This document shows positions 17,359 to 26,083 of a stretch of 64,000 bases of DNA, one piece after another. The notes under the pieces were generated by a model. It was not told where the DNA came from, did no database searches, and worked only from the letters and a program-made list of their open reading frames with translations. The stretch spans positions 287,239 through 351,238 of the forward strand of contig NZ_BOVL01000022.1 of NCBI RefSeq assembly GCF_019972155.1, written 5' to 3'. The translations under genes and the position numbers were made by a program. Origin of the DNA: Bradyrhizobium sp. RD5-C2 (GTDB lineage Bacteria; Pseudomonadota; Alphaproteobacteria; Rhizobiales; Xanthobacteraceae). Each line of letters opens with the position of its first letter. Position 1 is the stretch's first letter.

Positions 17359-19478
17359 GACGCTTTCCCCCAGCGCTTGTCATACTGCACGTAGTTCGGG
17401 TCGGCATTGTCGAGCTTGTAGCGGCCGATCCGGTTGTTCATGATGCCGCCGAGATAGAGGTAGCCGCGATGCTCGCGCATCGAGGTGATCATCGGGTGGT
17501 TCTCGCCGCGCAGGTCCCAGAACGATTCGAGGATCTTGCCCTGCTCGTTGAACTTGACGACGCAGCCGGTGTTGATGTTCGGGAACAGCCATTCGTCGAC
17601 CGGGACACGCTTCGCCATGCGGCGGCGGAAGCCCGGCATCTTCCAGGCGAGGTCGAGCGAGGGGCTGCGCATGCCGACCAGCGCCAGCCAGTAATTGCCG
17701 TCGGAGGCGAGGTTGATGTTGTCGGGGTAGCCCGGCAGATTGTCCATCACCACCTCGACCTGGCCCTTCTTCGGTCCCGCGAACCACAGCCGCTTGATCG
17801 AGCAGCCGAAGGTTTCGGCGAACAGGATCGACTGGCCGTCGCTCGCGACACAGATGCCGTTGGGGAATTTGAGGCCGCGCAGCGCCGTATGGGTGGCGCC
17901 GGTCTTGGTGTCGTAGCAGATGATGCGGCCGTTGCCGCGCGCCTCGAGGCCGTCGATCGGCCATTCGTCCATCTCGTAGCGCACGGTGGCTTCGGAGAAG
18001 AAGATCAGGCCGTCGTCGGTGATGTCGAGGTCGTCGGCGAGCCGCAGCCGGCTGTCGTCATTCACCGAATGCATGCTGCGGTTGGTCTCGTCGGTCGCCT
18101 TCTCCACGGTGCCGTCGGGCGTGATCCGGTATAGGCCCATGCCGCCGATGCAGACATAGAGATTGTCCTGCCGATCGAAGGCCATGCCGAGCGGCTGGCC
18201 GCCGATATGGGCGAACACCTCCATCCGCTGATAGTCGGGCGCGAAGAAGCGCATGATGTCGCCATGGCGCGAGCCGGCGTAGAGATTGTTGTTGCGGTCG
18301 AGGATCACGTCCTCCGGCGCCTCGATGCGGCCGAGGCCGATCAATTCGACGTCGCGCAGCTTGTCGTTCTGCTCGAACGGGCCGCCCTGGCCGATCTCGG
18401 TAGCCGGGGGTGGCGGCAACGCGTGATAGGTCGGCGCGACATAGACCTTGCTGATGATGCGGGTGCGGTTCTTCTGCCAGCGGATGTCGACCATGGCGGC
18501 GAGCAGCAGGATACCTGCGAGCGCCATGCGGTTGATGCCGCCGCGCGCATTGAGCGTGGTCAGGCCGTTGGTGATCAGGAGCACGATCAGCACGCCGACC
18601 AGCGATTTGGCGACCGAGCCCTTGCCGCCGCCGAGCGTGATGCCGCCGAGCACGGTCGCGGTCAGCACGATCACCTCGAGGCCGACGCCGATGTCGCCGC
18701 CGACGGTGCCGAGCCTTGCTGCGAAGAACAGCGCGGCGATGCTGGTCAGCACGCCGCTCGCAACGTAACAGAGCGCGATGGTGCGGCGAACCGGAATGCC
18801 GGAATTGTAGGCCGAACGGCGCGAGCCGCCGATCGCGGTGATGTGCCAGCCCGGGCGCAGCCGCGTCATGAAGATGTGGCCGAAGATCGCGATCGCGATG
18901 TAGACCAGCGCGACGCTCGGAATGCCGAACACGTCGCCGCCGCCGATGAAATTCCAGGACGGGATGTCGGGAAAGGCCGCGGCGATCGAATTGGAGTAGC
19001 GCTGGATCAGCAGGTCGAACGCCGAACGGTAGATGATCAAGGTGATCAGCGTGGTGATGAAGGCGCGCAGCCGCAGATATCCGATCAGGACGCCGTTGAC
19101 GGCGCCGAGCAACGCGCCGCAGGCGAGGGTGGCGACCACCACCGCAGGCACCGGCCAGTTCAGCACGTCGAGCAGATAGAGCGCGCAGAAATCCGTCAGC
19201 GCGAAGATCGAGCCGACCGAGAGATCGATGCCGCCGACGATGACGACCAGCGCCATGCCGAGCCCGATGAAGCCGATCTCGCCGGCCTGCCGCGCGGTGT
19301 CGGCAAGGCTCGCCGGCGACAGGAAATGATCGATGGAGCGGCTGAGCGCGAAGCCGACGATCAAGAGCAGGATCACCGGAATGGCGGTCTCGGTCCAACG
19401 CTTGGACAGGATCTCGCCGAGGAGATGATCCGGCCAGTAACGGTAACGCAGGCTCGTCAAGGTATCGCGCATCGGCAT
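17355..19478 (-). CDS. ABC permease fused to a strictosidine-synthase-like propeller
   Basis: A 707-residue fusion. Residues about 30-335 are an RbsC-type permease with eight to ten membrane helices and 'VVGGIDLSVGS' near 81-90. A proline-rich linker follows (about 345-370, 'ALPPPPATE'). Residues about 378-707 are a strictosidine-synthase-like propeller with 'FPNGICVASDGQSILFAETF', 'DNLPGYPDNI' and 'GNYWLALVG'. CUT2 permeases are normally about 330 residues, so the C-terminal half is an addition. If topology follows RbsC the propeller is cytoplasmic. Close coupling to a second propeller gene and the ATPase supports one importer complex that may also process its substrate. Confidence 0.88.
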   Translation of the reverse strand: MPMRDTLTSLRYRYWPDHLLGEILSKRWTETAIPVILLLIVGFALSRSIDHFLSPASLADTARQAGEIGFIGLGMALVVIVGGIDLSVGSIFALTDFCALYLLDVLNWPVPAVVVATLACGALLGAVNGVLIGYLRLRAFITTLITLIIYRSAFDLLIQRYSNSIAAAFPDIPSWNFIGGGDVFGIPSVALVYIAIAIFGHIFMTRLRPGWHITAIGGSRRSAYNSGIPVRRTIALCYVASGVLTSIAALFFAARLGTVGGDIGVGLEVIVLTATVLGGITLGGGKGSVAKSLVGVLIVLLITNGLTTLNARGGINRMALAGILLLAAMVDIRWQKNRTRIISKVYVAPTYHALPPPPATEIGQGGPFEQNDKLRDVELIGLGRIEAPEDVILDRNNNLYAGSRHGDIMRFFAPDYQRMEVFAHIGGQPLGMAFDRQDNLYVCIGGMGLYRITPDGTVEKATDETNRSMHSVNDDSRLRLADDLDITDDGLIFFSEATVRYEMDEWPIDGLEARGNGRIICYDTKTGATHTALRGLKFPNGICVASDGQSILFAETFGCSIKRLWFAGPKKGQVEVVMDNLPGYPDNINLASDGNYWLALVGMRSPSLDLAWKMPGFRRRMAKRVPVDEWLFPNINTGCVVKFNEQGKILESFWDLRGENHPMITSMREHRGYLYLGGIMNNRIGRYKLDNADPNYVQYDKRWGKAS

Positions 19479-19508
19479 TCCAGCAAGGCGTTCGATTTCG
19501 GGAGATGA

Positions 19509-19537
19509 ACGTCCCGGGCGGGATGCGCCCGGGACGT
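19509..19537 (-). promoter_or_regulatory. Intercistronic hairpin after the binding-protein gene
   Basis: ACGTCCCGGGCG (19509-19520) and CGCCCGGGACGT (19526-19537) form a perfect 12-pair stem with a five-base loop. It lies between the binding-protein stop (19556) and the permease-fusion start (19478). No T-run follows, so it fits an mRNA-stabilising hairpin or partial terminator, which would raise binding-protein levels over the membrane components, as in other ABC importers. Confidence 0.7.
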
Positions 19538-19555
19538 CCGGCGGGAATGGCCGGG

Positions 19556-20572
19556 CTATTTCTTCAGGTCACTGAGATTCCAGCACGAAGTCTGGCTGTC
19601 CGCGTTCTCCTTGGTGATCGGAATCAGGGTGGTGTATTCCGAACCCTTGATCGAACCGGCCTTGGCGCCGGACGACAGCAGCCATTTGATGGTGCCGGCC
19701 ATCTGCGCGGCCTGGGTCGGCACGTCGTAGCTCAGGTTGAGGTCGAAGGCGCCGGACTTCACGAGTTCGCAGGCGCCCTTGCGCTCGCCGCCGCCGGAGG
19801 TGGCGACGAACACCTTGCCGGTCAGGCCGGCTTCCTTCACCGCGGCCGCGGTGCCGATGTCCATGCCGTCCCAGAAGCCGACGATGCCGCAGAGATCGGG
19901 ATTCTGCTTCAGCACCGTCTGGGTGATCGCCTTGGCCTTTGCGGCATCCCAGTCGGCGGCCTGGCTCGAGACCACCTTGATCTCTGGATGCTTGGCAAGC
20001 ACGTTCTCGACGCCCTTGAGCGTGTAGGCGCTGGCGGCGGCCGACAGGGCGCCCTGCACGATGGCGATCTTGTTCGACTTGCCCTGGCAGGCCTTGACCA
20101 CGGCCTCAGTGTCCTTCTCGCCGATCTCGATCCAGTTGGCGCCGACGAAGGCCGACGAGCGATAGGCCGATCCCATGTTGATCTGGATGACGTAGATGCC
20201 TTCGTTCTCGGCGCGCTGCAGCAGCTTGGCGTAGGTCTGCACGTCCGGATTGTGGATCACCATCACGGCCGGCTTCTCCGAGATCAGCGAGGTCACCGCC
20301 TGCGCGCCGGCATTGGTGTTCCAGTTGGGATCGCGGATCTCGAACTTGACGCCGAGGGGCTCGAGCTCCTTCTTCATGCCGGCGTACCAGCCCTCGGTGA
20401 GGTCGAAGTTCATGGCGACCGGAACGTAGGCCACCGTCTTGCCGGCAAGGGCCTCCTTGAACGGCTTCTGGAACGGCTCGTCGAGGCCCTGCTGGGCCAG
20501 AGCCGGGGCGGCGATGGCCGCAAGCCCGAGCGCTGCGGCGATCACCTTGGCAGTCCTGACAGCGTATTTCAT
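19556..20572 (-). CDS. Periplasmic sugar-type substrate-binding protein
   Basis: A 338-residue periplasmic binding protein of the ribose/galactose-binding (type I, Peripla_BP_4) class. The signal peptide ends 'AAPALAQQ', with no lipobox cysteine, so it should be soluble. Typical parts include 'VMVIHNPDVQTYAKLLQRAEN' and 'KVFVATSGGGERKGACELV'. A GGAGG site precedes the ATG at 20572; the frame upstream of it is not coding. It delivers substrate to the two permeases in this operon. The ligand cannot be named; the linked propellers suggest a sugar, polyol or lactone. Confidence 0.92.
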   Translation of the reverse strand: MKYAVRTAKVIAAALGLAAIAAPALAQQGLDEPFQKPFKEALAGKTVAYVPVAMNFDLTEGWYAGMKKELEPLGVKFEIRDPNWNTNAGAQAVTSLISEKPAVMVIHNPDVQTYAKLLQRAENEGIYVIQINMGSAYRSSAFVGANWIEIGEKDTEAVVKACQGKSNKIAIVQGALSAAASAYTLKGVENVLAKHPEIKVVSSQAADWDAAKAKAITQTVLKQNPDLCGIVGFWDGMDIGTAAAVKEAGLTGKVFVATSGGGERKGACELVKSGAFDLNLSYDVPTQAAQMAGTIKWLLSSGAKAGSIKGSEYTTLIPITKENADSQTSCWNLSDLKK

Positions 20573-20613
20573 TGCTTCCTCCTTGGTGGTGATTGATCGT
20601 TCTTCGACTTGGT

Positions 20614-21585
20614 TCAGATGTCGCCCTGCTGTGCGGTTTCTTCGTTGCGCGGATTCAGGAATGAATCCGTGATGACGGCGAGCAGAAGGACGACGCCCTT
20701 GACGAGGTTTTGTCCGGCATAGGAGATATCCATGATGGTCATGCCGTTGAGCATGGTGCCGATCAGCAGCGTTCCGATGATGACGTTGAGCACGCCGCCA
20801 CGGCCGCCCGACAGGCCGATGCCGCCGAGCACGACGACGAGAATGACGTCGTAGATCAGGGTCGAATTGAAGACCCGGGTCGGCATCGAGTTGACCGACG
20901 CCGCCATCACCAGGCCCGCAAAGCAGCCGATCTGGGCCGCGACGACATACTGCAGCACGATGATCGGCCGCGAGGGGATGCCGGTGACGCGGGCCGCATA
21001 GGGATTGTCGCCGATCGCGTAGATATAGGCGCCCCAGCGCGTCTGGCGCAGCAGGAAGGCGACCACCACGCAGGCGATCGCGAACATCACGATCGAGGTC
21101 GGGACACCGAGGATGGTGCCTTGTCCGAGCCGCTCGAAGCCCTGCATGCCGTCGCTCCACTGCACGACGTCGAGCTGAAACAGCGCGGCCTGTCCGAGGC
21201 CGGCGAGCAGCAGGCCGGTCGCCAGCGTCGCAAACAGCGAAGGGACTTCGGCGTAGGCGATCAGCCAGCCATTGACCAGGCCGAACGCGATCGTGAGCAG
21301 CACGGCCGTCAGCAGCGAGGCCGGCAGCGAGTGGCCGTTCTGCACCATCTGTAGCACGAGTCCCGGAGGCACCGCGAGGGCTGCGATCAGCGAGATGTCG
21401 ATGCCGCGGCCGATCACGACCAGCGCCATGGCAAGCCCGAGGATGCCGAGCACCGCCACGTTCTGCAGCAGCGTCAGCATGTTCTCCGGCGTCAGAAAGC
21501 CGCGCAGGAAAATCGAGAACGCCAGGAACAGCACGGCGAACACGGCGAAGACGATCTCCTGCTGATTGAATCGAAATCGCTTCAT
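20614..21585 (-). CDS. CUT2-type ABC transporter permease
   Basis: A 323-residue RbsC-like inner-membrane permease with about eight to ten helices. 'VVIGRGIDISLIAALAV' (about residues 56-72) and 'VVLGGIGLSGGRGGVLNV' are the conserved cytoplasmic-loop motifs of this family. It lies 20 bases after tetR and 41 bases before the binding-protein gene. With the fused permease downstream it probably forms a heterodimeric channel. Confidence 0.93.
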   Translation of the reverse strand: MKRFRFNQQEIVFAVFAVLFLAFSIFLRGFLTPENMLTLLQNVAVLGILGLAMALVVIGRGIDISLIAALAVPPGLVLQMVQNGHSLPASLLTAVLLTIAFGLVNGWLIAYAEVPSLFATLATGLLLAGLGQAALFQLDVVQWSDGMQGFERLGQGTILGVPTSIVMFAIACVVVAFLLRQTRWGAYIYAIGDNPYAARVTGIPSRPIIVLQYVVAAQIGCFAGLVMAASVNSMPTRVFNSTLIYDVILVVVLGGIGLSGGRGGVLNVIIGTLLIGTMLNGMTIMDISYAGQNLVKGVVLLLAVITDSFLNPRNEETAQQGDI

Positions 21586-21605
21586 TGCCTCGTCCTTCCT
21601 TTCGG

Positions 21606-22355
21606 CTACGGGTGCGCCGTCTGCCTGGATCTCGTGCGGGAGCCGGTCGCGACGCGGCCGGGCCGCGTCCTGCCGGCGACCGCGGCGTCGACAAAGGCGC
21701 CGACGGCGCTGATGTAGGCCTCGATCGAGGTGCCGCGTCGGCGGTACTTCGTGCGCTTGACGTACCAGTCCTGCAGCAGCGGCTTGATCAGCGAGGCCGT
21801 CAGCGTGACCTGGTCGATGGCGAACATCCCGCTGGCGACGCCCTGCTTCAGGACGTCGGCGATGATCTTCTCGGTCATCACCTCCATCTCGATGGCGCGC
21901 TGGCGCTCGGCGGGCGGAAACGATTTCGCTTCCATGAAGGAGAACACGAACCAGGGCTGCATCGCCTCGCTCATGCGAACATGGGTGGCGATGATCCAGT
22001 GCAGGTGCTTGCGCGCATCCTGCTTCACGCTGGCGGGCGGCGCTGTGAGGACTTCAGCCGCCGTTTCGGCGACCTCGCCGAGGATCATCGACAGCAGCGT
22101 CGGCTTGCTGTCGAAGTAAGTATAGAGGCCGCCCATGCTGAGACCGGAGGCCTCCGCGAGCTGGCGCAGCGTGGTGGCGTGAAAGCCGTGCTTGTTGGAA
22201 AGCGTGAGCGTGGCGCCGATGATGCGCGTGAGGTTCGGAACGGCGAGATGCGGCTTCTGGACCCGGATGGAATCCCGATGACGTTCGAGGATGCGTGCGC
22301 AAAGCACGTCCATCGCGAACGCATTCGTCCCCGGCCGCTGACGCGCGAGACCCAC
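21606..22355 (-). CDS. TetR/AcrR family transcriptional regulator
   Basis: A 249-residue TetR-type regulator. Its N-terminal helix-turn-helix at about residues 42-88 includes 'LTRIIGATLTLSNKHGFHAT' and 'LAEASGLSMGGLYTYFDSK'; the C-terminal helical domain would bind a ligand. GTG at 22355 is preceded by AGGGAGG at a good distance; an ATG at 22313 is an alternative. It is the first gene of the ABC-importer operon, so it likely represses it. A near-perfect palindrome at 22480-22495 is the candidate operator. Confidence 0.9.
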   Translation of the reverse strand: MGLARQRPGTNAFAMDVLCARILERHRDSIRVQKPHLAVPNLTRIIGATLTLSNKHGFHATTLRQLAEASGLSMGGLYTYFDSKPTLLSMILGEVAETAAEVLTAPPASVKQDARKHLHWIIATHVRMSEAMQPWFVFSFMEAKSFPPAERQRAIEMEVMTEKIIADVLKQGVASGMFAIDQVTLTASLIKPLLQDWYVKRTKYRRRGTSIEAYISAVGAFVDAAVAGRTRPGRVATGSRTRSRQTAHP

Positions 22356-22479
22356 GTTGCCTCCCTGGCTATGTCCCCGACCATTTCATTTGATTGCCGG
22401 TCCGGGCCGGGCTTTACGCCCTTGCTCAATTCCTAGCCCACGAACTGCCATTCGGAAAAGGGGGATGATCAATTTTTCT

Positions 22480-22495
22480 GAGAGAGCGCTCGCTC
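22480..22495. promoter_or_regulatory. Candidate TetR operator palindrome
   Basis: GAGAGAGC followed directly by GCTCGCTC is a 16-base palindrome with one mismatched pair, 125 bases upstream of the tetR start. On the minus strand an AT-rich TTGATC-containing stretch follows it, so a repressor here could block the tetR/ABC promoter. Assignment to this TetR is by position only. Confidence 0.4.
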
Positions 22496-22574
22496 GTTTT
22501 TTGGCGCGCACCGTGTCGCTTGCCTTGAGCCCGGCGCCGCTCCGGCGCGGTTCGGGAACTTTCGCGCTGAAAGG

Positions 22575-22680
22575 TCAGCACAAATTCGCGATGCTCTGGT
22601 CGACCGACATGCCAGTTGGACGGCCGTCACATTTCCGACGGCGGGTGTGTGAGAAACTGAGCATCGCAACGGTTTGCTGA
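22575..22680 (+). ncRNA. Possible structured leader before the zinc-ribbon gene
   Basis: Two pairs of complementary arms close a region of about 106 bases just before the ATG at 22685: TCAGCA (22575-22580) with TGCTGA (22675-22680), and GCGATGCTC (22588-22596) with GAGCATCGC (22659-22667). Inside lies another hairpin, GCCGTC (22623-22628) with GACGGC (22637-22642), and GGTCGACC. The nested layout suggests a structured 5' leader, but it matches no riboswitch I recognise. Confidence 0.35.
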
Positions 22681-22684
22681 TTCC

Positions 22685-22876
22685 ATGCGAAAATCTGACG
22701 TGACGTGCCCCCATTGCCAGGCCGGCTATCGCCGGATCGAATTGACGTCGAGGGGCGGCATCCCCGGCGAGTTTCGATGCCTGGTGTGTGACCAACTGAT
22801 CGAGCTGATGGACGGTTCGACCGATGTCGCCTTTCGGCTGACCGTGCAGCCGGGCAAGACATCCTACGCTTACTAG
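22685..22876 (+). CDS. Small zinc-ribbon protein
   Basis: A 63-residue protein with two CxxC knuckles (C8/C11 and C32/C35) separated by 20 residues, forming a likely zinc ribbon. The sequence between ('YRRIELTSRGGIPGEFRC') and the short beta-rich tail resemble small conserved proteins of unknown function that I recall from Bradyrhizobium-type genomes. It stands alone, with a structured-looking leader upstream. Zinc binding is inferred from cysteine spacing. Confidence 0.72.
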   Translation: MRKSDVTCPHCQAGYRRIELTSRGGIPGEFRCLVCDQLIELMDGSTDVAFRLTVQPGKTSYAY

Positions 22877-22922
22877 CGCGCGCGTCCGCGCAACCGAGGC
22901 GGCGAGCGGTCATGGCATGCAA

Positions 22923-23993
22923 TCATTCGCCGCGGATGTCGCTCGGGGCCTTGTTGGTCCAGCGGTGAAACGCGCGCCGGAAGTTTGCCGCATCGCTGAA
23001 GCCGAGCGCCAATGCGATATCGTCATTGGCCAGCGTCGTGTTGCGGAGATATTTCAGCGCGATCTGGGTCCGCAGTTCGTCGTGCAGCCCTCGGAAGGAA
23101 AAGCCCTGCTGACGAAGTTGGCGCCGCAGCGAGCGGTCGTTCATGCCGAGCTGCTTGGCGATGGCTTCGAAGGTCGGGGGATTGGCGATATCGCGGAGCA
23201 GGATGGCGCGGATTTTTCCGGCGACGCCGGTCCGCAATCTCAAGTCACTAAGCAAGACGTCGCAGAGGGCGACGATGGTCGGATACGTCGTCCTGTTGCC
23301 GAGATCCGCGCTCCGGTCCAGCAACTGCGCCTTGAAGACGATCTGGTTGGCCGGTTGATCGAAGCGCACCGGGCACCCGACATGATCGAGCGGAAGCTCG
23401 AAGTCCTTTGCCTGCGGATAGGCGAGCGTGACTTCGGAGGGAGCGAAGCCTGGTCCCATGATGTCGCGCATCAACGAAATGTGGATGCCGATCTGCATCT
23501 CGGCGACGAACCGGTAGAGCGCGTAATCGGCATGTGCGTGCAGATTGGGCTCGATGGTCCATCGCGCATGGGCCTTGTCCTCGGTGAATTCGATCGTCGC
23601 CAGCGGCGCGGCGAGCGCGTGGTAGCGCATCGCGAATTCCATTGCCTTGCGAAAGTCCGGGCAGCACAGCAACGCATAGCCGTACATTCCGTAGGTTGAG
23701 ATGTGGATCGATGCGCCGATGCGATAGGGCAAGTGACGGTCGGTCGACAGGCGCAGTGCGTTTTGACAAACCGTCATCAGCTGCGTCAGCGAAATCCGCG
23801 CCTGCGGTGAGTGCACGTCGGCCAGCGGAATGCGGGTGCCGCGCAGGATGGCGTCGACCGGGACGCCGGCGCCTGCCAGCATGTCGAAGACCGCGCCGAG
23901 CTTGGTGGTCTCATAGACCTTGTCGCCGGTGCCGACGCTCAGGATGTCGTTGCGGGAGCCCACAGGCCTCTTCAGTCGCGTGGTTGGTTGCAA
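22923..23993 (-). CDS. AraC family transcriptional regulator
   Basis: A regulator of up to 356 residues. The N-terminal ligand domain (about 30-230) belongs to the arabinose-binding-like/OruR group, and the C-terminal double helix-turn-helix (about 255-350) includes 'AIAKQLGMNDRSLRRQLRQQ' and 'DIALALGFSDAANFRRAFHRW'. Start choice is open: TTG at 23993 has GGAAAGG ten bases upstream; GTG at 23963 has a closer AAGAGG. It is divergent from the PHA operon across about 400 bases and is its likely regulator. Confidence 0.9.
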   Translation of the reverse strand: MQPTTRLKRPVGSRNDILSVGTGDKVYETTKLGAVFDMLAGAGVPVDAILRGTRIPLADVHSPQARISLTQLMTVCQNALRLSTDRHLPYRIGASIHISTYGMYGYALLCCPDFRKAMEFAMRYHALAAPLATIEFTEDKAHARWTIEPNLHAHADYALYRFVAEMQIGIHISLMRDIMGPGFAPSEVTLAYPQAKDFELPLDHVGCPVRFDQPANQIVFKAQLLDRSADLGNRTTYPTIVALCDVLLSDLRLRTGVAGKIRAILLRDIANPPTFEAIAKQLGMNDRSLRRQLRQQGFSFRGLHDELRTQIALKYLRNTTLANDDIALALGFSDAANFRRAFHRWTNKAPSDIRGE

Positions 23994-24389
23994 AGTGAAC
24001 CAGCCTTTCCTTCAGTCCGGAAGCCGTGCGCCGCAAACCTGGCCCGAGTGGATTTCCGTTCGCGAGCCCTTGGAACATAGCCGGTTCGCGCCAAAACCCA
24101 AGACTCGTCAAATGGGTCTCCCTTATTGCGAAGCAGCAAAGTGGGCGCGGAAACGCCGACTGCGACGAGGGCGGCAAAACACCGGTTGCCGTCGACGACG
24201 GCACTCTGTCCGGTTCAGACCCGGCTCCTGTCCGTTTCGGACCTTCACAAATCTCGGGCGCCACGCGACGCTTCGTCCTAATGTCACACGGTCAGACCGT
24301 CGTGATGCAGCACGGCAGACCACACGATCCGCTCGCCTAGAACTGCGGACGCAACGGTCGGAGGACATGCCAGGTCGAGGGAGGCTTCC
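23994..24389. promoter_or_regulatory. Divergent intergenic region, AraC regulator and PHA operon
   Basis: 396 bases with no supported gene; frames present lack ribosome sites and family features. It should carry promoters for the AraC gene (minus) and the acyl-CoA ligase (plus). The only dyad I note is ACGGT (24288-24292) with ACCGT (24296-24300), within the last 100 bases before the ligase gene. Confidence 0.4.
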
Positions 24390-26042
24390 ATGGTCGGAAG
24401 GCTGATTCAGACTGCCCAATCCGCCTATCACTATCCGCTCATCTTCAAGCAGCTATGGCACACGCCGAGCGTGCAGGCGCCAGACCAGGAGATCGTCTAT
24501 CGCGATCTCAAGCGTCAGAGCTATCGACAGACCAGAGAACGCATCGACCGCCTCGCCTCGGCGCTCAGCAAGGCAGGCGTCGCGCCCGGCGACACTGTCG
24601 GCGTGCTCGAATGGGACAGTCATCGCTTCCTCGAAGCCTTCTTCGCGATCCCGATGATGGGGGCCGTGCTGCAGACGGTGAACGTCCGCCTGTCGCCGGA
24701 GCAGATCGCCTACACGATCGATCACGCCGGCGCATCGACGCTGCTGGTCAATGAAGAGTTCGTAGGATTGCTCGAGGGCATCAAGGCGCAGCTGCCCAAG
24801 GTCAAACGGATGATCGTGATGTCGGACAAGCCGTCGCCGCAGACCGGCAACCTGTCCTTCATCGGCGAGTATGAAGGTCTGCTTGCGGCAGCCTCGCCGG
24901 ACTACGACTTCCCCGATTTCGATGAGAACACCCAGGCCACCACCTTCTACACGACCGGCACCACCGGTCTGCCCAAGGGGGTCTATTACAGCCACCGCCA
25001 GTTGGTGCTGCACACGATCGCCGGGCTTGCGCTGTTCGGCATGGCCGGGTCGCAGGGACGCTTCTCGCGCGACGACGTCTACATGCCGATCACGCCGATG
25101 TTCCACGTTCACGCCTGGGGCTTTCCGTGGTCGGCGACGCTGGCCGGTACCAAGCAGGTCTATCCCGGCCGCTACGAGCCGGCGATGCTGGTCAAGCTGA
25201 TCAAGAGCGAAGGCGTCACCTTCACGCACGGCGTGCCGACCATCCTGCAGATGCTGCTCAACGCCGCCGCTGCGGCCAAGGTCGATCTCCACGGCCTCAA
25301 GATGGTGATCGGCGGCTCCGCGCTGCCGAAGGCACTGGCCAAGCAGGCGATGGAGGCCGGCATCGACATCTTCGCGGGTTACGGCATGTCGGAGACCGGC
25401 CCGCTTGCCGCGGTGTCCCATGTTCAATCCAGGGATCTCAGCGGCGATCCGGACGGCGAGGTCGAATTCCGCACCCGTGCCGGCATGGCCGGCCCGCTGG
25501 TCGATCTGCGCATCGTCGATCCCGACATGAAGGACGTGCCGCATGACGGCAAGTCCGCCGGCGAGATCGTGCTGCGGGCGCCGTGGCTCACTCAGGGCTA
25601 CTTCAACAATCCCGAAGGTTCGGAGCAGCTCTGGGAGGGCGGCTATCTGCACACCAGCGATATCGCCGTGGTCAGCCCGGGCGGCTACGTCCAGATCACC
25701 GACCGCATCAAGGATGTGATCAAGACCGGCGGCGAATGGGTCTCCTCGCTGCAGATCGAGGATCTGATCTCGCAATGCGCCGGCGTGGCCGAGGCCGCGG
25801 TGATCGGCGTCAAGGACGAGAAATGGGGCGAGCGCCCGCTCGCGCTGGTGGTCAAGAAGCCGTCCGGTGCCGACGGCCTCAGCGACGACGCCATCAAGGA
25901 CCATCTCAAGGTGTTCGCCGACAAGGGCGTCATCTCGAAATACGGCATCCCCGGCAAGATCCTGTTCATCGACAGCATCCCCAAGACCAGCGTCGGCAAG
26001 ATCAACAAGAAGGAGCTGCGCGAGCTGTACGGCGACATGTGA
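24390..26042 (+). CDS. Long-chain fatty-acid--CoA ligase (AMP-forming)
   Basis: A 550-residue ANL-superfamily ligase that activates fatty acids to acyl-CoA. The phosphate-binding motif is 'TTFYTTGTTGLPKGV' near residues 188-202. 'GYGMSETGP' is the adenylate motif, and the C-terminal 'KTSVGKINKKELRE' carries the catalytic lysine region. AGGGAGG lies close to the ATG. It is the first gene of the PHA cluster and probably supplies acyl-CoA for beta-oxidation and PHA monomers. Chain-length preference is not evident. Confidence 0.92.
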   Translation: MVGRLIQTAQSAYHYPLIFKQLWHTPSVQAPDQEIVYRDLKRQSYRQTRERIDRLASALSKAGVAPGDTVGVLEWDSHRFLEAFFAIPMMGAVLQTVNVRLSPEQIAYTIDHAGASTLLVNEEFVGLLEGIKAQLPKVKRMIVMSDKPSPQTGNLSFIGEYEGLLAAASPDYDFPDFDENTQATTFYTTGTTGLPKGVYYSHRQLVLHTIAGLALFGMAGSQGRFSRDDVYMPITPMFHVHAWGFPWSATLAGTKQVYPGRYEPAMLVKLIKSEGVTFTHGVPTILQMLLNAAAAAKVDLHGLKMVIGGSALPKALAKQAMEAGIDIFAGYGMSETGPLAAVSHVQSRDLSGDPDGEVEFRTRAGMAGPLVDLRIVDPDMKDVPHDGKSAGEIVLRAPWLTQGYFNNPEGSEQLWEGGYLHTSDIAVVSPGGYVQITDRIKDVIKTGGEWVSSLQIEDLISQCAGVAEAAVIGVKDEKWGERPLALVVKKPSGADGLSDDAIKDHLKVFADKGVISKYGIPGKILFIDSIPKTSVGKINKKELRELYGDM

Positions 26043-26083
26043 CGGCTCAATACAGCCGGGAACGGATCGAGGAGGACGACATC

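Noticed and set aside
16265..17407. Fusion of the ABC ATPase frame with about 380 extra N-terminal residues
   Set aside because: The extra part is another-frame translation of the propeller gene; the ATPase starts at 16264 with an ATGA overlap.
18207..19508. 433-residue plus-strand frame opposite the permease fusion
   Set aside because: Asp/Gly/Arg-rich shadow without any recognisable domain.
24026..24340. Small plus-strand frame in the AraC/PHA gap
   Set aside because: No ribosome site, family features or coding-like composition; better read as a promoter region.
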